From positions 1 through 34,416 of the forward strand of contig JADGBZ010000027.1 of the NCBI GenBank assembly GCA_015231175.1: a stretch of 34,416 bases of DNA, written 5' to 3'. The notes beneath the pieces are model-generated. The model saw only the letters and a list, made by a program, of their open reading frames with translations. It had not been told where the DNA came from and searched no databases. The DNA comes from Magnetococcales bacterium (GTDB taxonomy: Bacteria > Pseudomonadota > Magnetococcia > Magnetococcales > DC0425bin3). Shown piece by piece: positions 24,235 to 33,457 of the stretch; the stretch's first letter is position 1, and each line of letters opens with the position of its first letter. The position numbers were made by a program, and so were the translations under genes.

Positions 24235-25269
24235 ATGGCTGGATTTTTGGAGTGGATACAATTAAACGGACAGGATCTGTTCGGCGTGGTCTGGCCGCTG
24301 GTGTGGACAGTGATCAAGATTGCCGTTCTGCTGGCCCCCCTGATGTTTTGTGTGACCTACCTCACCTGGGCGGAGCGGCGGATCATCGGCGCCATGCAGG
24401 TGCGTCCCGGGCCCAATCGGGTGGGCATTTTCGGCCTGCTGCAACCGTTGGCCGATGCTGTCAAGTTGTTCGTCAAGGAGACCCTGATTCCGACCGGTGC
24501 CGATGTGCCGGTGTTTTTGCTGGCGCCGTTGATCACGCTTGGCATGGCTCTGGTGGCCTGGGCGGTGGTGCCGTTTTCGGCGGAGTTGATCCTGGTGGAT
24601 GTCAATGTGGGCATCCTCTACGTCCTGGCCATCTCCTCCCTGGGTGTGTATGGCGTTTTGATGTCGGGTTGGTCCTCCAACTCCCGGTACGCATTCCTGG
24701 GCTCCATGCGCGCCGCGGCGCAGATGGTCTCCTATGAAGTTTCCCTGGGGTTCACGATCATTCCGGTGGTCATGCTGGCCGGCAGCCTCAGCCTCAAGGA
24801 TATCGTCGCTTCACAAGGCGATGTATGGAACGTGATCCCCCTTCTGCCGCTGTTCGTCATTTATTTCATATCGGCTGTGGCGGAAACGAACCGGGCGCCG
24901 TTCGACATGGTGGAGGCGGAAGCGGAGTTGGTGTCGGGCTTTGCCACCGACTATTCGGCCATGTCCTACGGGATGTTTTTTCTCGGCGAATATGCCAACA
25001 TGATCCTGGTCTCCACGCTCGGCGCCCTGATGTTTCTCGGAGGGTGGCTCCCACCCCTGGGCATGCTGGGATTCATTCCCGGCATTGTCTGGCTGATGAT
25101 CAAGATTGGTCTGCTGTTGTTCGTGTTTCTCTGGATCCGGGCGACGTTTCCCCGTTACCGTTATGACCAATTGATGCGCCTGGGGTGGAAGGTGTTCCTG
25201 CCGGTCTCCCTGTTCTGGGTGTTTCTGACGGGGTTGGTTTTGCATCTCACCGGGCAGATTCCAGGATGA
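24235..25269 (+). CDS. nuoH: NADH-quinone oxidoreductase subunit H
   Basis: Membrane subunit with eight or so helices linking the quinone cavity to the proton channels. The cytoplasmic loop signature [20 protein letters not shown] with its run of acidic residues is intact, as is [21 protein letters not shown] pick ATG 24235 with GGGA upstream; GTG 24217 would add 6 residues. Length 344. Its stop TGA 25267-25269 lies just ahead of nuoI. Confidence 0.97.
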   Translation: MAGFLEWIQLNGQDLFGVVWPLVWTVIKIAVLLAPLMFCVTYLTWAERRIIGAMQVRPGPNRVGIFGLLQPLADAVKLFVKETLIPTGADVPVFLLAPLITLGMALVAWAVVPFSAELILVDVNVGILYVLAISSLGVYGVLMSGWSSNSRYAFLGSMRAAAQMVSYEVSLGFTIIPVVMLAGSLSLKDIVASQGDVWNVIPLLPLFVIYFISAVAETNRAPFDMVEAEAELVSGFATDYSAMSYGMFFLGEYANMILVSTLGALMFLGGWLPPLGMLGFIPGIVWLMIKIGLLLFVFLWIRATFPRYRYDQLMRLGWKVFLPVSLFWVFLTGLVLHLTGQIPG

Positions 25270-25277
25270 GGACGACC

Positions 25278-25778
25278 ATGGGCCTGAATGTGAACGTGAA
25301 AGAGTTTTTGGCAAGCTTTGCCCTCCTGGAGCTTTTCTCCGGCATGAGCGTGACCTTGAAGCACATGTTCAAGCCCAGGATCACCGTGCAATATCCGGAG
25401 GAGAAGACCCCGCTCTCGCCCCGTTTTCGGGGTGAGCATGTGTTGCGGCGGCACGAGGATGGCGCGGAGCGCTGCGTTGCCTGCAAGTTGTGTGAAGCCG
25501 TCTGTCCGGCGCAGGCGATCTATATCGAAATCGATCCCGCCTCGTCGGCGGCGAAGCGGCTCACGCGGACTTATGACATCGACATGGCCAAGTGCATTTT
25601 TTGCGGCTTTTGCCAGGAGGCCTGCCCAGTCGATGCCATTGTCCTGGGACCGAATTTTGAATATGGTGCAGAGACGCGGCAAGGGATGATATATCGCAAG
25701 GAAAAGTTGCTTGCCAATGGAGAGTTTTGGAAACGGCAGGTCGATGACAACCTCAGGATTAATGCCAGGTATCGCTAG
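25278..25778 (+). CDS. nuoI: NADH-quinone oxidoreductase subunit I
   Basis: TYKY-type ferredoxin subunit carrying clusters N6a and N6b. Eight ligands are present: Cys66, 69, 72, 76 and Cys106, 109, 112, 116, each as CxxCxxCxxxCP. GAGG about 7 bases before ATG 25278 favours this start; an upstream ATG 25266 overlaps the nuoH stop. Length 166 residues. Confidence 0.97.
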   Translation: MGLNVNVKEFLASFALLELFSGMSVTLKHMFKPRITVQYPEEKTPLSPRFRGEHVLRRHEDGAERCVACKLCEAVCPAQAIYIEIDPASSAAKRLTRTYDIDMAKCIFCGFCQEACPVDAIVLGPNFEYGAETRQGMIYRKEKLLANGEFWKRQVDDNLRINARYR

Positions 25779-25793
25779 CGGGGTGGAGGGTCC

Positions 25794-26387
25794 ATGTCTT
25801 CGGTGGCGGATTTTGTTTTTTATTTTTTTGCGGCCATCCTGATCGTCGCGGCGATACGGGTTGTCACGGTGCGCCATCCGGTGCATGCGGCCTTGTTTCT
25901 GGTGTTGACCTTTTTTTCGGCAGCCGGGATTTTCGTGCTGTTGCGGGCCGAGTTTTTGGCGGCGGTGCTGGTGATGGTCTACATGGGGGCGGTGGCGGTC
26001 CTTTTCCTCTTTGTGGTGATGATGCTGGATGTGGACTTTGCCGCCTTGCGTCGGGGGGCGTTGGAGCATTTGCCCCTGGGCCTGACGGTTGGAGCGGTCA
26101 TCCTGGTGGAACTTGTGGCCGCGCTGCTCTCCTACCATGTTACGGTTACGCCGCCCGAAGGGGATGGGGTGCCCAATACCTTGGCCATGGGACGCCTGCT
26201 CTACACCCGGTATCTTTTTCCGTTCGAGGTGGCATCGCTCGTACTTTTGATGGCCATGGTGGGGGCTATTGGGTTGACTTTGCGCCACCGAACGGTGGTG
26301 CGGAAACAGTGCATCTCCCAGCAGGTGGCGCGCAAGCGGGAGGATGCCGTCGTCCTCAAAAAGGTATCCCCCGGGGAAGGAGCGTAA
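25794..26387 (+). CDS. nuoJ: NADH-quinone oxidoreductase subunit J
   Basis: Membrane subunit of complex I with five transmembrane helices in 197 residues. [17 protein letters not shown] is the conserved third helix with its pi-bulge region. GGAGGG precedes ATG 25794. The C-terminal extension of about 35 residues after the last helix is Lys/Arg-rich. nuoK starts 3 bases after its stop. Confidence 0.96.
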   Translation: MSSVADFVFYFFAAILIVAAIRVVTVRHPVHAALFLVLTFFSAAGIFVLLRAEFLAAVLVMVYMGAVAVLFLFVVMMLDVDFAALRRGALEHLPLGLTVGAVILVELVAALLSYHVTVTPPEGDGVPNTLAMGRLLYTRYLFPFEVASLVLLMAMVGAIGLTLRHRTVVRKQCISQQVARKREDAVVLKKVSPGEGA

Positions 26388-26389
26388 CC

Positions 26390-26695
26390 ATGGTCGGCCT
26401 GAACCACTACCTGATCCTGGGCGCCGTCCTCTTCATGATTGGCTTGTTCGGAATCTTCTTGAATCGCAAAAATGTCATCATCATCCTCATGAGCGTTGAA
26501 TTGATTTTGTTGGCGATCAACATCAACTTTGTGGCCTTCTCCCGATTTTTGGGAGATGGGACCGGGCAGGTGTTCGCCTTTTTTGTCATGACGGTGGCTG
26601 CCGCCGAGGCCGCCATTGGCCTGGCGCTTCTGGTCGCCTTTTTCCGCACCCGGGCCACCATCGATGTGGAAAAAATTGACTCCCTGAAGGGGTGA
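26390..26695 (+). CDS. nuoK: NADH-quinone oxidoreductase subunit K
   Basis: Three-helix subunit, 101 residues, related to MrpC antiporter subunits. The two buried proton-path glutamates are present as Glu37 ([12 protein letters not shown]) and Glu73 ([11 protein letters not shown]). GGAAGGAG precedes ATG 26390. The longer upstream frame is a shadow of nuoJ. Confidence 0.97.
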   Translation: MVGLNHYLILGAVLFMIGLFGIFLNRKNVIIILMSVELILLAININFVAFSRFLGDGTGQVFAFFVMTVAAAEAAIGLALLVAFFRTRATIDVEKIDSLKG

Positions 26696-26741
26696 TGACC
26701 TTGGATCGAGTGAGACTTCTCAAGTGGACGAGACCGGCACC

Positions 26742-28658
26742 ATGAGCATGAACATTTGGATCCTTCTTTCACCCCTCGTGGGCGCCTTGATTGCCGGATT
26801 GCTGGGGCACCGGATCGGCAAACGCATGAGTCAGCAGGTGACCATTCTTGGGGTTGGCGTGGCCTTGGTTCTTTCCATCGCGGCGTTTTTTCGCGTTGCC
26901 GTCGAGGATGGTGCGATCGAGCATACGCAGATTGCCTCCTGGATTGTCTCCGGAAGCTTCGAGGTCAGCTTTGCCCTGCTGATCGACCGGCTGACTGCGG
27001 TCATGTTGATCGTGGTGACGGGTGTCTCCTGCATGGTCCACATCTACTCGGTCGGCTACATGGATGAAGATCCGGACCACTCCCGGTTTTTCAGCTATCT
27101 CTCCCTGTTCACCTTTGCCATGCTCATGCTGGTGACTGGAGACAATTTTCTCCAGCTCTTTTTCGGTTGGGAAGGGGTCGGGTTGGCCTCCTACCTCCTG
27201 ATCGGTTTCTGGTTCAAGAAGGAGTCGGCCTGCGATGCCGCCATCAAGGCATTCCTGGTCAATCGGGTGGGTGATTTCGGGTTTGCCCTGGGCATCTTTA
27301 CCATCTACATGGTGTTTGGCTCGCTGGATTACCAGAAGGTGTTTCACATGGCCACCACCGGGCAGTTTGTCCAGACGGTCGATTTTTTGTTCTGGGGCCC
27401 TGTGGACACCATGACCCTCATTTGTCTGCTGCTCTTTGTCGGAGCCATGGGAAAATCGGCCCAACTGGGATTGCACACCTGGTTGCCGGATGCCATGGAA
27501 GGCCCCACGCCTGTGTCGGCCCTGATCCACGCCGCCACCATGGTGACGGCTGGGGTGTTCATGGTGTGTCGCGCTTCGCCGCTGTTTGAACTGTCAGAGA
27601 CCGCCCTGAGTGTCGTCACCGTGGTGGGGGCGGCAACGGCCTTTTTTGCTGCCAGTGTTGGATTGGTCCAGAACGATATCAAACGGGTTGTGGCCTACTC
27701 CACCTGCTCGCAGTTGGGTTACATGTTTTTCGCTGCCGGCGTTTCGGCCTACGCGGCATCCATGTTTCACCTGATGACTCATGCCTTTTTCAAGGCCCTG
27801 CTCTTTTTGGGCAGCGGTGCCGTCATCAGCGCCATGCATCATGAACAGGACATGCGTCTGATGGGGGGGCTGAAGAGCAAAATTCCTCTCACCTACGCCT
27901 TGATGATGGTCGGTACATTGGCTTTGACCGGTTTTCCGTTTTTTGCGGGCTTCTACTCCAAGGATGTGATCCTCGAATCCGCCTATGCCGCCCACTCCTG
28001 GACGGGCTCACTGGCTTGGTTGATGGGGATTGCGGCTGCGGCCATGACGACCTTCTATTCGTTTCGTTTGCTTTTCATGACATTTCACGGTCAACCGGCT
28101 GATCATCATGCCTGGGAACATGCCCATGATCCTTCCTGGAGCATGCGCGGGCCTTTGCTGGTCCTGGCTGTAGGGGCGGTCTTTGCCGGCTGGATTGGTT
28201 ACCCGATGGTGGAAGAGGGGTGGTTCAAGGAGGCGGTGTTTCTGGCTCCCGGCCATCGCGCCCTGGCCCATGCCCATCATGTCGGAGCAGTGATCAAGTG
28301 GTTGCCGTTCGGCATGTTTTTGCTGGGCCTTGGTCTGGCCTGGAAGATGTATGTGCAGCAACCGGAGATACCGGTGCGTTTGGCGGCGGAGTGGCGGAAG
28401 CTTCACCACTTTTTGTTGAACGCCTGGTATTTTGACCGACTTTATGACCGCCTGTTTGTACAGCCGGCGCGCTTGATCGGCGAAGGGTTGTGGCGGACAG
28501 GGGATGAGACCATCATCGATGGCTATGGCGTCAATGGCCTTGCGGCCCAGGTGGAACGCCTGGCGAACCGGATGCGCCAGTGGCAAACGGGGTATCTTTA
28601 CCACTATGCCTTTGCCATGTTGGTCGGAGTTGTGGTTCTGGTGACCTGGTATGTGTGA
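26742..28658 (+). CDS. nuoL: NADH-quinone oxidoreductase subunit L
   Basis: Distal antiporter-like proton-pumping subunit, 638 residues with a long C-terminal lateral helix. Glu144 in FFGWEGVGLASYLLIG and Lys238 in MGKSAQLGLHTWLPDAMEGPTPVSALIHAATM are the conserved channel residues. I use ATG 26742; GTG 26724 and ATG 26748 are alternatives and no strong ribosome-binding site decides. The gap to nuoK is 46 bases. Confidence 0.96.
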   Translation: MSMNIWILLSPLVGALIAGLLGHRIGKRMSQQVTILGVGVALVLSIAAFFRVAVEDGAIEHTQIASWIVSGSFEVSFALLIDRLTAVMLIVVTGVSCMVHIYSVGYMDEDPDHSRFFSYLSLFTFAMLMLVTGDNFLQLFFGWEGVGLASYLLIGFWFKKESACDAAIKAFLVNRVGDFGFALGIFTIYMVFGSLDYQKVFHMATTGQFVQTVDFLFWGPVDTMTLICLLLFVGAMGKSAQLGLHTWLPDAMEGPTPVSALIHAATMVTAGVFMVCRASPLFELSETALSVVTVVGAATAFFAASVGLVQNDIKRVVAYSTCSQLGYMFFAAGVSAYAASMFHLMTHAFFKALLFLGSGAVISAMHHEQDMRLMGGLKSKIPLTYALMMVGTLALTGFPFFAGFYSKDVILESAYAAHSWTGSLAWLMGIAAAAMTTFYSFRLLFMTFHGQPADHHAWEHAHDPSWSMRGPLLVLAVGAVFAGWIGYPMVEEGWFKEAVFLAPGHRALAHAHHVGAVIKWLPFGMFLLGLGLAWKMYVQQPEIPVRLAAEWRKLHHFLLNAWYFDRLYDRLFVQPARLIGEGLWRTGDETIIDGYGVNGLAAQVERLANRMRQWQTGYLYHYAFAMLVGVVVLVTWYV

Positions 28659-28721
28659 TCCGGTGTTGCGGCGATGCGCCGGTTGGTGAAATGCGGGAGA
28701 CGAGAGCGGGGATAGCGGTAT

Positions 28722-30209
28722 ATGTTGAGTCTGGTGACCTTTCTTCCCCTGGCGGGTGCCGTGGCCATTCTGCTGGTGATCCGGAGCGATGCCTCGGCGC
28801 GGCTCACGGCGTTGGGCCTCTCGCTGGTGACATTCCTGTTGAGCCTGCGGCTCTACGCTGACTTTGACACCACCACGGCAGCGTTTCAGTTTCTTGAAGA
28901 GTATGCCTGGTTGCCCGGCCTCGGGATCACCTATCGCATGGGTGTGGATGGGATCAGTCTGCCTCTGGTTCTGCTCACCACGCTGTTGACCCCCATCTGT
29001 ATTCTGGCCTCCTGGGAGTCGGTCAAGGTGCGGGTCCGGGAGTACATGATCGCCTTTCTGGCCCTGGAGAGTTTTGTCGTGGGTGTGTTTTGCGCCCTTG
29101 ATTTTATGCTCTTCTACATTCTGTGGGAGGCGATGCTGATCCCCATGTTTTTGATCATCGGCGTGTGGGGGGGGCCGCGCCGGGTTTATGCAGCACTGAA
29201 ATTTTTTCTCTATACCCTGGCCGGTTCGGTCGTCATGTTGATCTGTGTGCTGGTCCTGACCAACAAAGGGAACACCTTCAGCATCCCGGAACTGATGAAA
29301 CTGCACCTGCCGCCAGGTTTGCAGATGTGGCTCTTCCTGGGATTTTTGGTCTCTTTTGCCGTCAAGGTGCCGATGTGGCCGGTGCATACCTGGTTGCCGG
29401 ATGCCCATGTGGAGGCGCCCACAGCCGGATCGGTGATCCTGGCAGGAATCTTATTGAAAATGGGTGCTTATGGGTTCTTGCGCTTTTCTCTGCCCATGCT
29501 GCCGGACGCTTCTCTCTATTTTGCCCCCCTGATTTATGGCCTCTCGCTGGTGGCGGTGGTTTATACCGCCCTGGTGGCCCTGGTGCAGACCGATTTGAAA
29601 AAGCTGATTGCCTACTCGTCCGTTTCGCACATGGGGTTCGTGACCTTGGGGCTGTTTGCTTTCAATCAACTGGGCATCGAGGGGAGCATCCTCCAAATGG
29701 TCAGTCATGGTTTGGTTTCCGGTGCGCTCTTCCTTCTGGTTGGCGTGATATACGACCGGTTGCACACCCGAGACATTGCACGGTTTGGCGGGCTGGCGTT
29801 GCGGATGCCGGTTTATGCCACCTTGTTCATGATTTTCACCATGGCCTCGGTGGGGCTGCCGGGGACCAGCGGTTTTGTCGGGGAGTTTCTCATCCTGCTG
29901 GGGTTGTTTGCCACCAGCAAGGGCGTGACGGTGGTGGCCGCGACCGGCCTGGTGCTGGGGGCTGCCTATATGCTTTGGATGTTTAAAAAGGTGGTGTTCG
30001 GCGAAATACGCCATGACGATGTACGCACCCTCACCGATCTGACCCCCCGGGAGTTGGCCTTGTTTGTGCCCCTGGTCGTCCTGGTATTCTGGATCGGCTT
30101 CAGCCCGGATCCATTCCTGAAGGTCATGCATGTTTCTGTGGATAATTTGTTGACGCAACTGGCCGCCGGCAAAACAATAGGGGTGCATACGACCTTGGCC
30201 ATGCATTGA
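28722..30209 (+). CDS. nuoM: NADH-quinone oxidoreductase subunit M
   Basis: Second antiporter-like pumping subunit, 495 residues. Glu136 (FYILWEAMLIPMF) and Lys215 (AVKVPMWPVHTWLPDAHVEAPT) mark the conserved proton channel, and SSVSHMGFVTLG is a further family signature. It lies 63 bases after nuoL and 91 before nuoN. Confidence 0.97.
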   Translation: MLSLVTFLPLAGAVAILLVIRSDASARLTALGLSLVTFLLSLRLYADFDTTTAAFQFLEEYAWLPGLGITYRMGVDGISLPLVLLTTLLTPICILASWESVKVRVREYMIAFLALESFVVGVFCALDFMLFYILWEAMLIPMFLIIGVWGGPRRVYAALKFFLYTLAGSVVMLICVLVLTNKGNTFSIPELMKLHLPPGLQMWLFLGFLVSFAVKVPMWPVHTWLPDAHVEAPTAGSVILAGILLKMGAYGFLRFSLPMLPDASLYFAPLIYGLSLVAVVYTALVALVQTDLKKLIAYSSVSHMGFVTLGLFAFNQLGIEGSILQMVSHGLVSGALFLLVGVIYDRLHTRDIARFGGLALRMPVYATLFMIFTMASVGLPGTSGFVGEFLILLGLFATSKGVTVVAATGLVLGAAYMLWMFKKVVFGEIRHDDVRTLTDLTPRELALFVPLVVLVFWIGFSPDPFLKVMHVSVDNLLTQLAAGKTIGVHTTLAMH

Positions 30210-30300
30210 TGCGACCCTGACTCCGGACCTGGTCAGGCCCGGAGCCAGACAATCCGCCACACGCGGGATTTCCCTGGACTGAATTGGAGACGTTGAACCC

Positions 30301-31752
30301 ATGTCCTTACCCATGCCGGAGATCAACCTGATCCCAATGTTGCCGGAGATCGTCATTGCCCTTGCGGCGCTGGGCCTGCTGTTGGTGGGGGCTTGGCAGG
30401 AGAAGCACGGGGGCGGCAGTCTGGTCGGATTCGGGACCGTGCTGGCCATCCTTTTGGCCGCCCTCCTGACCTATGGTAGCGGGGATGATCGGATCACCGA
30501 GACGTTTGGCGGCATGTTCGTAGCGGATCCGTTTGCCAGCTTCATGAAAATGCTGATGTACGCTGGAGCGATCCTGCCCATCCTGATGTCATGGGATGCC
30601 CTGCAACGCATGGACATGCTCAACGGTGAGTATTTTGTGCTCAACCTTTTTGCCCTGCTGGGCGGCATGATCATGGCTTCCAGCGGAGACTTTTTGACCC
30701 TCTATATGGGTTTGGAGATGATGTCCCTCTCCATCTACGTTCTGGCTGGGTATCGCCGGGACAATGCCCTGGCCAACGAGGCCGGTTTGAAATATTTCAT
30801 TCTGGGATCGATGGCTTCGGGGCTCTTCTTATATGGTGTCAGCCTGATCTATGGCGCCACGGGGGGCATCACTTTCTCCGGCATTCAGGAAGCCATGTTG
30901 GCGGGTGGGAGTGCCCATATGGGTACGCGGTTGGGTGTCATTCTGGTCATCTCCGGGTTGGCATTCAAAGTGGCTGCGGCGCCGTTCCACATGTGGTCAC
31001 CGGATGTTTATGAAGGTTCTCCCACGCCGGTCACGGCTTTCATGTCCGCACTGCCCAAGATAGCCGGCTTTGCCGCAATCTATCGGGTGTTGCCCGGCGC
31101 CTTCGCTTCGATGCACGGGCAATGGGGAGCTGTGTTGCAATTTCTCAGCATCATATCCCTGGCCGTCGGCGCCTTTGCCGCCATACCGCAGACCAACATC
31201 AAACGCATGTTGGCCTACTCTTCCATCGGCCATGTGGGATATGCCCTGATCGGTTTGGTGCCGGGAACGTCGCTTGGCTATCGCAGCATCCTGATCTATC
31301 TGGCCATTTACCTGTTCATGAACATGGGCGCCTTCGCTGTGGTTCTCGTGTTGGCGAGGGACGACGTGGGCGAATCCATCCAGGATTATCGTGGCCTGGC
31401 CCATAAAAGGCCCCTTCTCGCTGCTGTCATGGCCATTTTCATGTTCTCCATGGCGGGGATTCCGCCCCTGGCAGGCTTTATCGGCAAGCTGCACATTTTC
31501 ATGGCTGCGGTGAATGGCGGCCATGTCGGCTTGGCTCTGGCGGGCGTGTTGTTCTCGGCTGTGGCTGCGTTCTACTACCTGCGCGTCGTCAAGGTGATGT
31601 ATTTTGAACAGCCGGAGCGGGGTTTTCAGATGCGGGTGGGTGGGTTCAGCGGTGCGGTTCTGGCCCTCAGCACCTTCCTGGTCCTGTTTTGGGGCGTGCA
31701 ACCGGGACGCTTGTTGGCCTGGGCAGAGGCTTCGGTCACATCGTTTATGTAG
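30301..31752 (+). CDS. nuoN: NADH-quinone oxidoreductase subunit N
   Basis: Third antiporter-like subunit and last gene of the complex I operon, 483 residues. LTLYMGLEMMSLSIYVLAGY and LAFKVAAAPFHMWSPDVYEGSPTPVTAFM hold the conserved Glu and Lys of the channel. Its end is followed after 18 bases by a small HEPN-like frame, so transcription may continue into the downstream methyltransferase. Confidence 0.97.
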   Translation: MSLPMPEINLIPMLPEIVIALAALGLLLVGAWQEKHGGGSLVGFGTVLAILLAALLTYGSGDDRITETFGGMFVADPFASFMKMLMYAGAILPILMSWDALQRMDMLNGEYFVLNLFALLGGMIMASSGDFLTLYMGLEMMSLSIYVLAGYRRDNALANEAGLKYFILGSMASGLFLYGVSLIYGATGGITFSGIQEAMLAGGSAHMGTRLGVILVISGLAFKVAAAPFHMWSPDVYEGSPTPVTAFMSALPKIAGFAAIYRVLPGAFASMHGQWGAVLQFLSIISLAVGAFAAIPQTNIKRMLAYSSIGHVGYALIGLVPGTSLGYRSILIYLAIYLFMNMGAFAVVLVLARDDVGESIQDYRGLAHKRPLLAAVMAIFMFSMAGIPPLAGFIGKLHIFMAAVNGGHVGLALAGVLFSAVAAFYYLRVVKVMYFEQPERGFQMRVGGFSGAVLALSTFLVLFWGVQPGRLLAWAEASVTSFM

Positions 31753-31770
31753 GCTGGGGCGGTAAGCTGT

Positions 31771-32043
31771 ATGATGGGTGACGCCATGCTTCCCATTGCG
31801 CAGAGCATGCTGAATGTAAAATTTCCCAAAAAACACAATCTTGAAGAGTTGGCCAAGATCATCAGGGAGAGTGGAGCCATGATCCCGGAAGAGTTTGAAC
31901 CTCTGCTGGGCTATTCTGAATGTGCTTCCACCTTTCGTTATGACCCATACCCGGAGTCTCAGCCTGAACCTGAACGAGACCATGCTGTCATCTTGTCGGG
32001 TCATCTTTTGCGGCATGTGGAGAGCCTGCTGGCCAAAAGTTGA
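31771..32043 (+). CDS. HEPN-like C-terminal half, small protein
   Basis: A 90-residue frame. FPKKHNLEELAKIIRESGAMI followed by IPEEF, a central FRYDPYP and a final helix (AVILSGHLLRHVESLLAKS) match the C-terminal half of HEPN-domain proteins, where a HDLxxL segment precedes an RYP motif and a last helix. The N-terminal half with the first two helices is absent, and I see no Rx4-6H RNase motif, so this may be a truncated remnant. No MNT nucleotidyltransferase partner is nearby. It ends just ahead of the methyltransferase (stop 32041-32043), so it could share the nuo transcript. ATG 31786 is an alternative start. Confidence 0.5.
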   Translation: MMGDAMLPIAQSMLNVKFPKKHNLEELAKIIRESGAMIPEEFEPLLGYSECASTFRYDPYPESQPEPERDHAVILSGHLLRHVESLLAKS

Positions 32044-32057
32044 AGACATTTTCCTCC

Positions 32058-33215
32058 ATGCAACACATTCTTTTCCAGGCCGCATCCGAAGTCGGAGGTG
32101 TGCTGCCCCTTGAGCGTTTCATGGAATTGGCCCTGTACCATCCAGAGCGGGGCTATTATATGCAGCGACGGGCTCGTGTTGGTCGCTCGGGGGACTTTGT
32201 CACCTCGCCGGAGATTACCTCCCTTTTTGGGGAGATGTTGGCGGTGCAATGGGTTGAAGTGTGGGAACGACTGGGACGGCCCGAGAGGTTCGATCTGGTG
32301 GAGTTGGGTGCAGGGTCGGGACAGTTGGCAGCGGATCTGTTGACGACAGCCCGGAATTTTCCAAAGTTTGCGCACGCACTGCACTATACGATTGTGGAAA
32401 ACAGTCCAGATTTTCGCGCACGCCAGCAGAGAAGGTTGGCTGAGGCGTGTGCGGTGGGTTTCCGGGTGACATGGCATCCGGATTTGATCGCTCTGACCAC
32501 CAGCCTGGGGGAGCAGGTGGTAGGGGGCGTGCTCTCCAATGAATTTTTTGACGCCTTACCGGTCCATGGGGTGGAAATGACCGAAAGTGGGTTGCGCGAA
32601 CGGGGTGCAACCTGGGATGGTGAACGCTGGCAGGCGGTTTCCATGCCGTTGTCGGACGGGGTGGCAGCGGAGTACTTTGCCCGGCGCGGGATCACCCTGG
32701 CGACTGGCTATCAAACCGAATTAGGTCGGCAAGGGTGGGAGTGGATGCACCGTTTGGGGACGATTTTGCGGCGCGGTGTCATAGTGACGATCGATTATGG
32801 CTATCCAGAGCGTGAATACTACCACCCGGTTCACCATGCGGGTCACTTGGTGGGGCATCGGCAGCATGTGAGAGTGGATGACCCCCTTGCCAGCCCTGGT
32901 GAGATGGACCTGACGGCCCATGTCGATTTTTCAGCTTTAGCCAAGAGTGGTGAGCGAGCAGGGTTGAAAACCCTGGGATTTACGACGCAAGGGTGGTTTC
33001 TGTTGGGGTTGGGTATTTTGGCGCGGTTGGAAAAATTGTTGACCCACGACAGAATGACGCCAGAAGGAAGAGAACAACTCCAGCGGGCGGTGCAGCGCTT
33101 GATCATGCCTGATGCGATGGGGGAGCGGTTCAAGGTCTTGGCACAGGGGAGAGGTCTGGATTCCGATACGGTTCTTGCCGGTTTTGGGTTGAATGATCAA
33201 CGAAGGCGTTTGTAG
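32058..33215 (+). CDS. SAM-dependent methyltransferase, MidA/NDUFAF7 family
   Basis: Class I methyltransferase of COG1565/DUF185. In mitochondria the relative NDUFAF7 (MidA) symmetrically dimethylates an arginine of NDUFS2, needed for complex I assembly. Visible are FMELALYHPERGYYM, GDFVTSPEITSLFGEMLA, the SAM-binding loop VELGAGSGQLAADLL and GGVLSNEFFDALPVH, all family hallmarks. Length 385 residues is normal. I use ATG 32058; a TTG at 32040 would add six residues and overlap the preceding stop. It is placed directly downstream of nuoN, and NuoD Arg48 would be the natural target. This activity in bacteria is inference. Confidence 0.92.
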   Translation: MQHILFQAASEVGGVLPLERFMELALYHPERGYYMQRRARVGRSGDFVTSPEITSLFGEMLAVQWVEVWERLGRPERFDLVELGAGSGQLAADLLTTARNFPKFAHALHYTIVENSPDFRARQQRRLAEACAVGFRVTWHPDLIALTTSLGEQVVGGVLSNEFFDALPVHGVEMTESGLRERGATWDGERWQAVSMPLSDGVAAEYFARRGITLATGYQTELGRQGWEWMHRLGTILRRGVIVTIDYGYPEREYYHPVHHAGHLVGHRQHVRVDDPLASPGEMDLTAHVDFSALAKSGERAGLKTLGFTTQGWFLLGLGILARLEKLLTHDRMTPEGREQLQRAVQRLIMPDAMGERFKVLAQGRGLDSDTVLAGFGLNDQRRRL

Positions 33216-33457
33216 AATGCCCGGTTGAGCTTTTTCGTCATGATTCAGCACCAGGCCACACCCTTGCCCACGCGCGGGGTGCAGGGGGCTGGTTCCCTGG
33301 CAAGGAGTTGGCCAGAGTCCCGGTGGGGTGCGGGGCGCAGCTCTAACAAAGGCTTCCTTGTCCAAATTATCCAAGCTTTTCAAGCTTTTCCTGACGGGGT
33401 GCTGAATCATCACGCTTGGTCAATGGTCAGGGGTAAACAGATAGAGATGAGGTTGGC
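33216..33457. repeat. Degenerate copy of the dispersed hairpin repeat between methyltransferase and fabI
   Basis: The 242-base gap contains no credible gene. From about 33276 to 33355 it follows the layout GGTGCAGGGGGCTGGTTCCC, then GGTGGGGTGCGGGGCGCAGC and ACAAAGGCTT, a decayed version of the repeat at 34331-34411. Confidence 0.5.

Noticed and set aside
21271-24261. A 996-residue minus-strand open frame opposite nuoF and nuoG
   Set aside because: It is a codon-bias shadow: both plus-strand genes have all expected cluster ligands, and the minus frame shows no domain and is His/Arg/Gln-rich, typical of antisense reading of GC-rich genes.
28008-29408. A 466-residue minus-strand frame opposite nuoL and nuoM
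   Set aside because: Antisense shadow of two clearly identified complex I genes.
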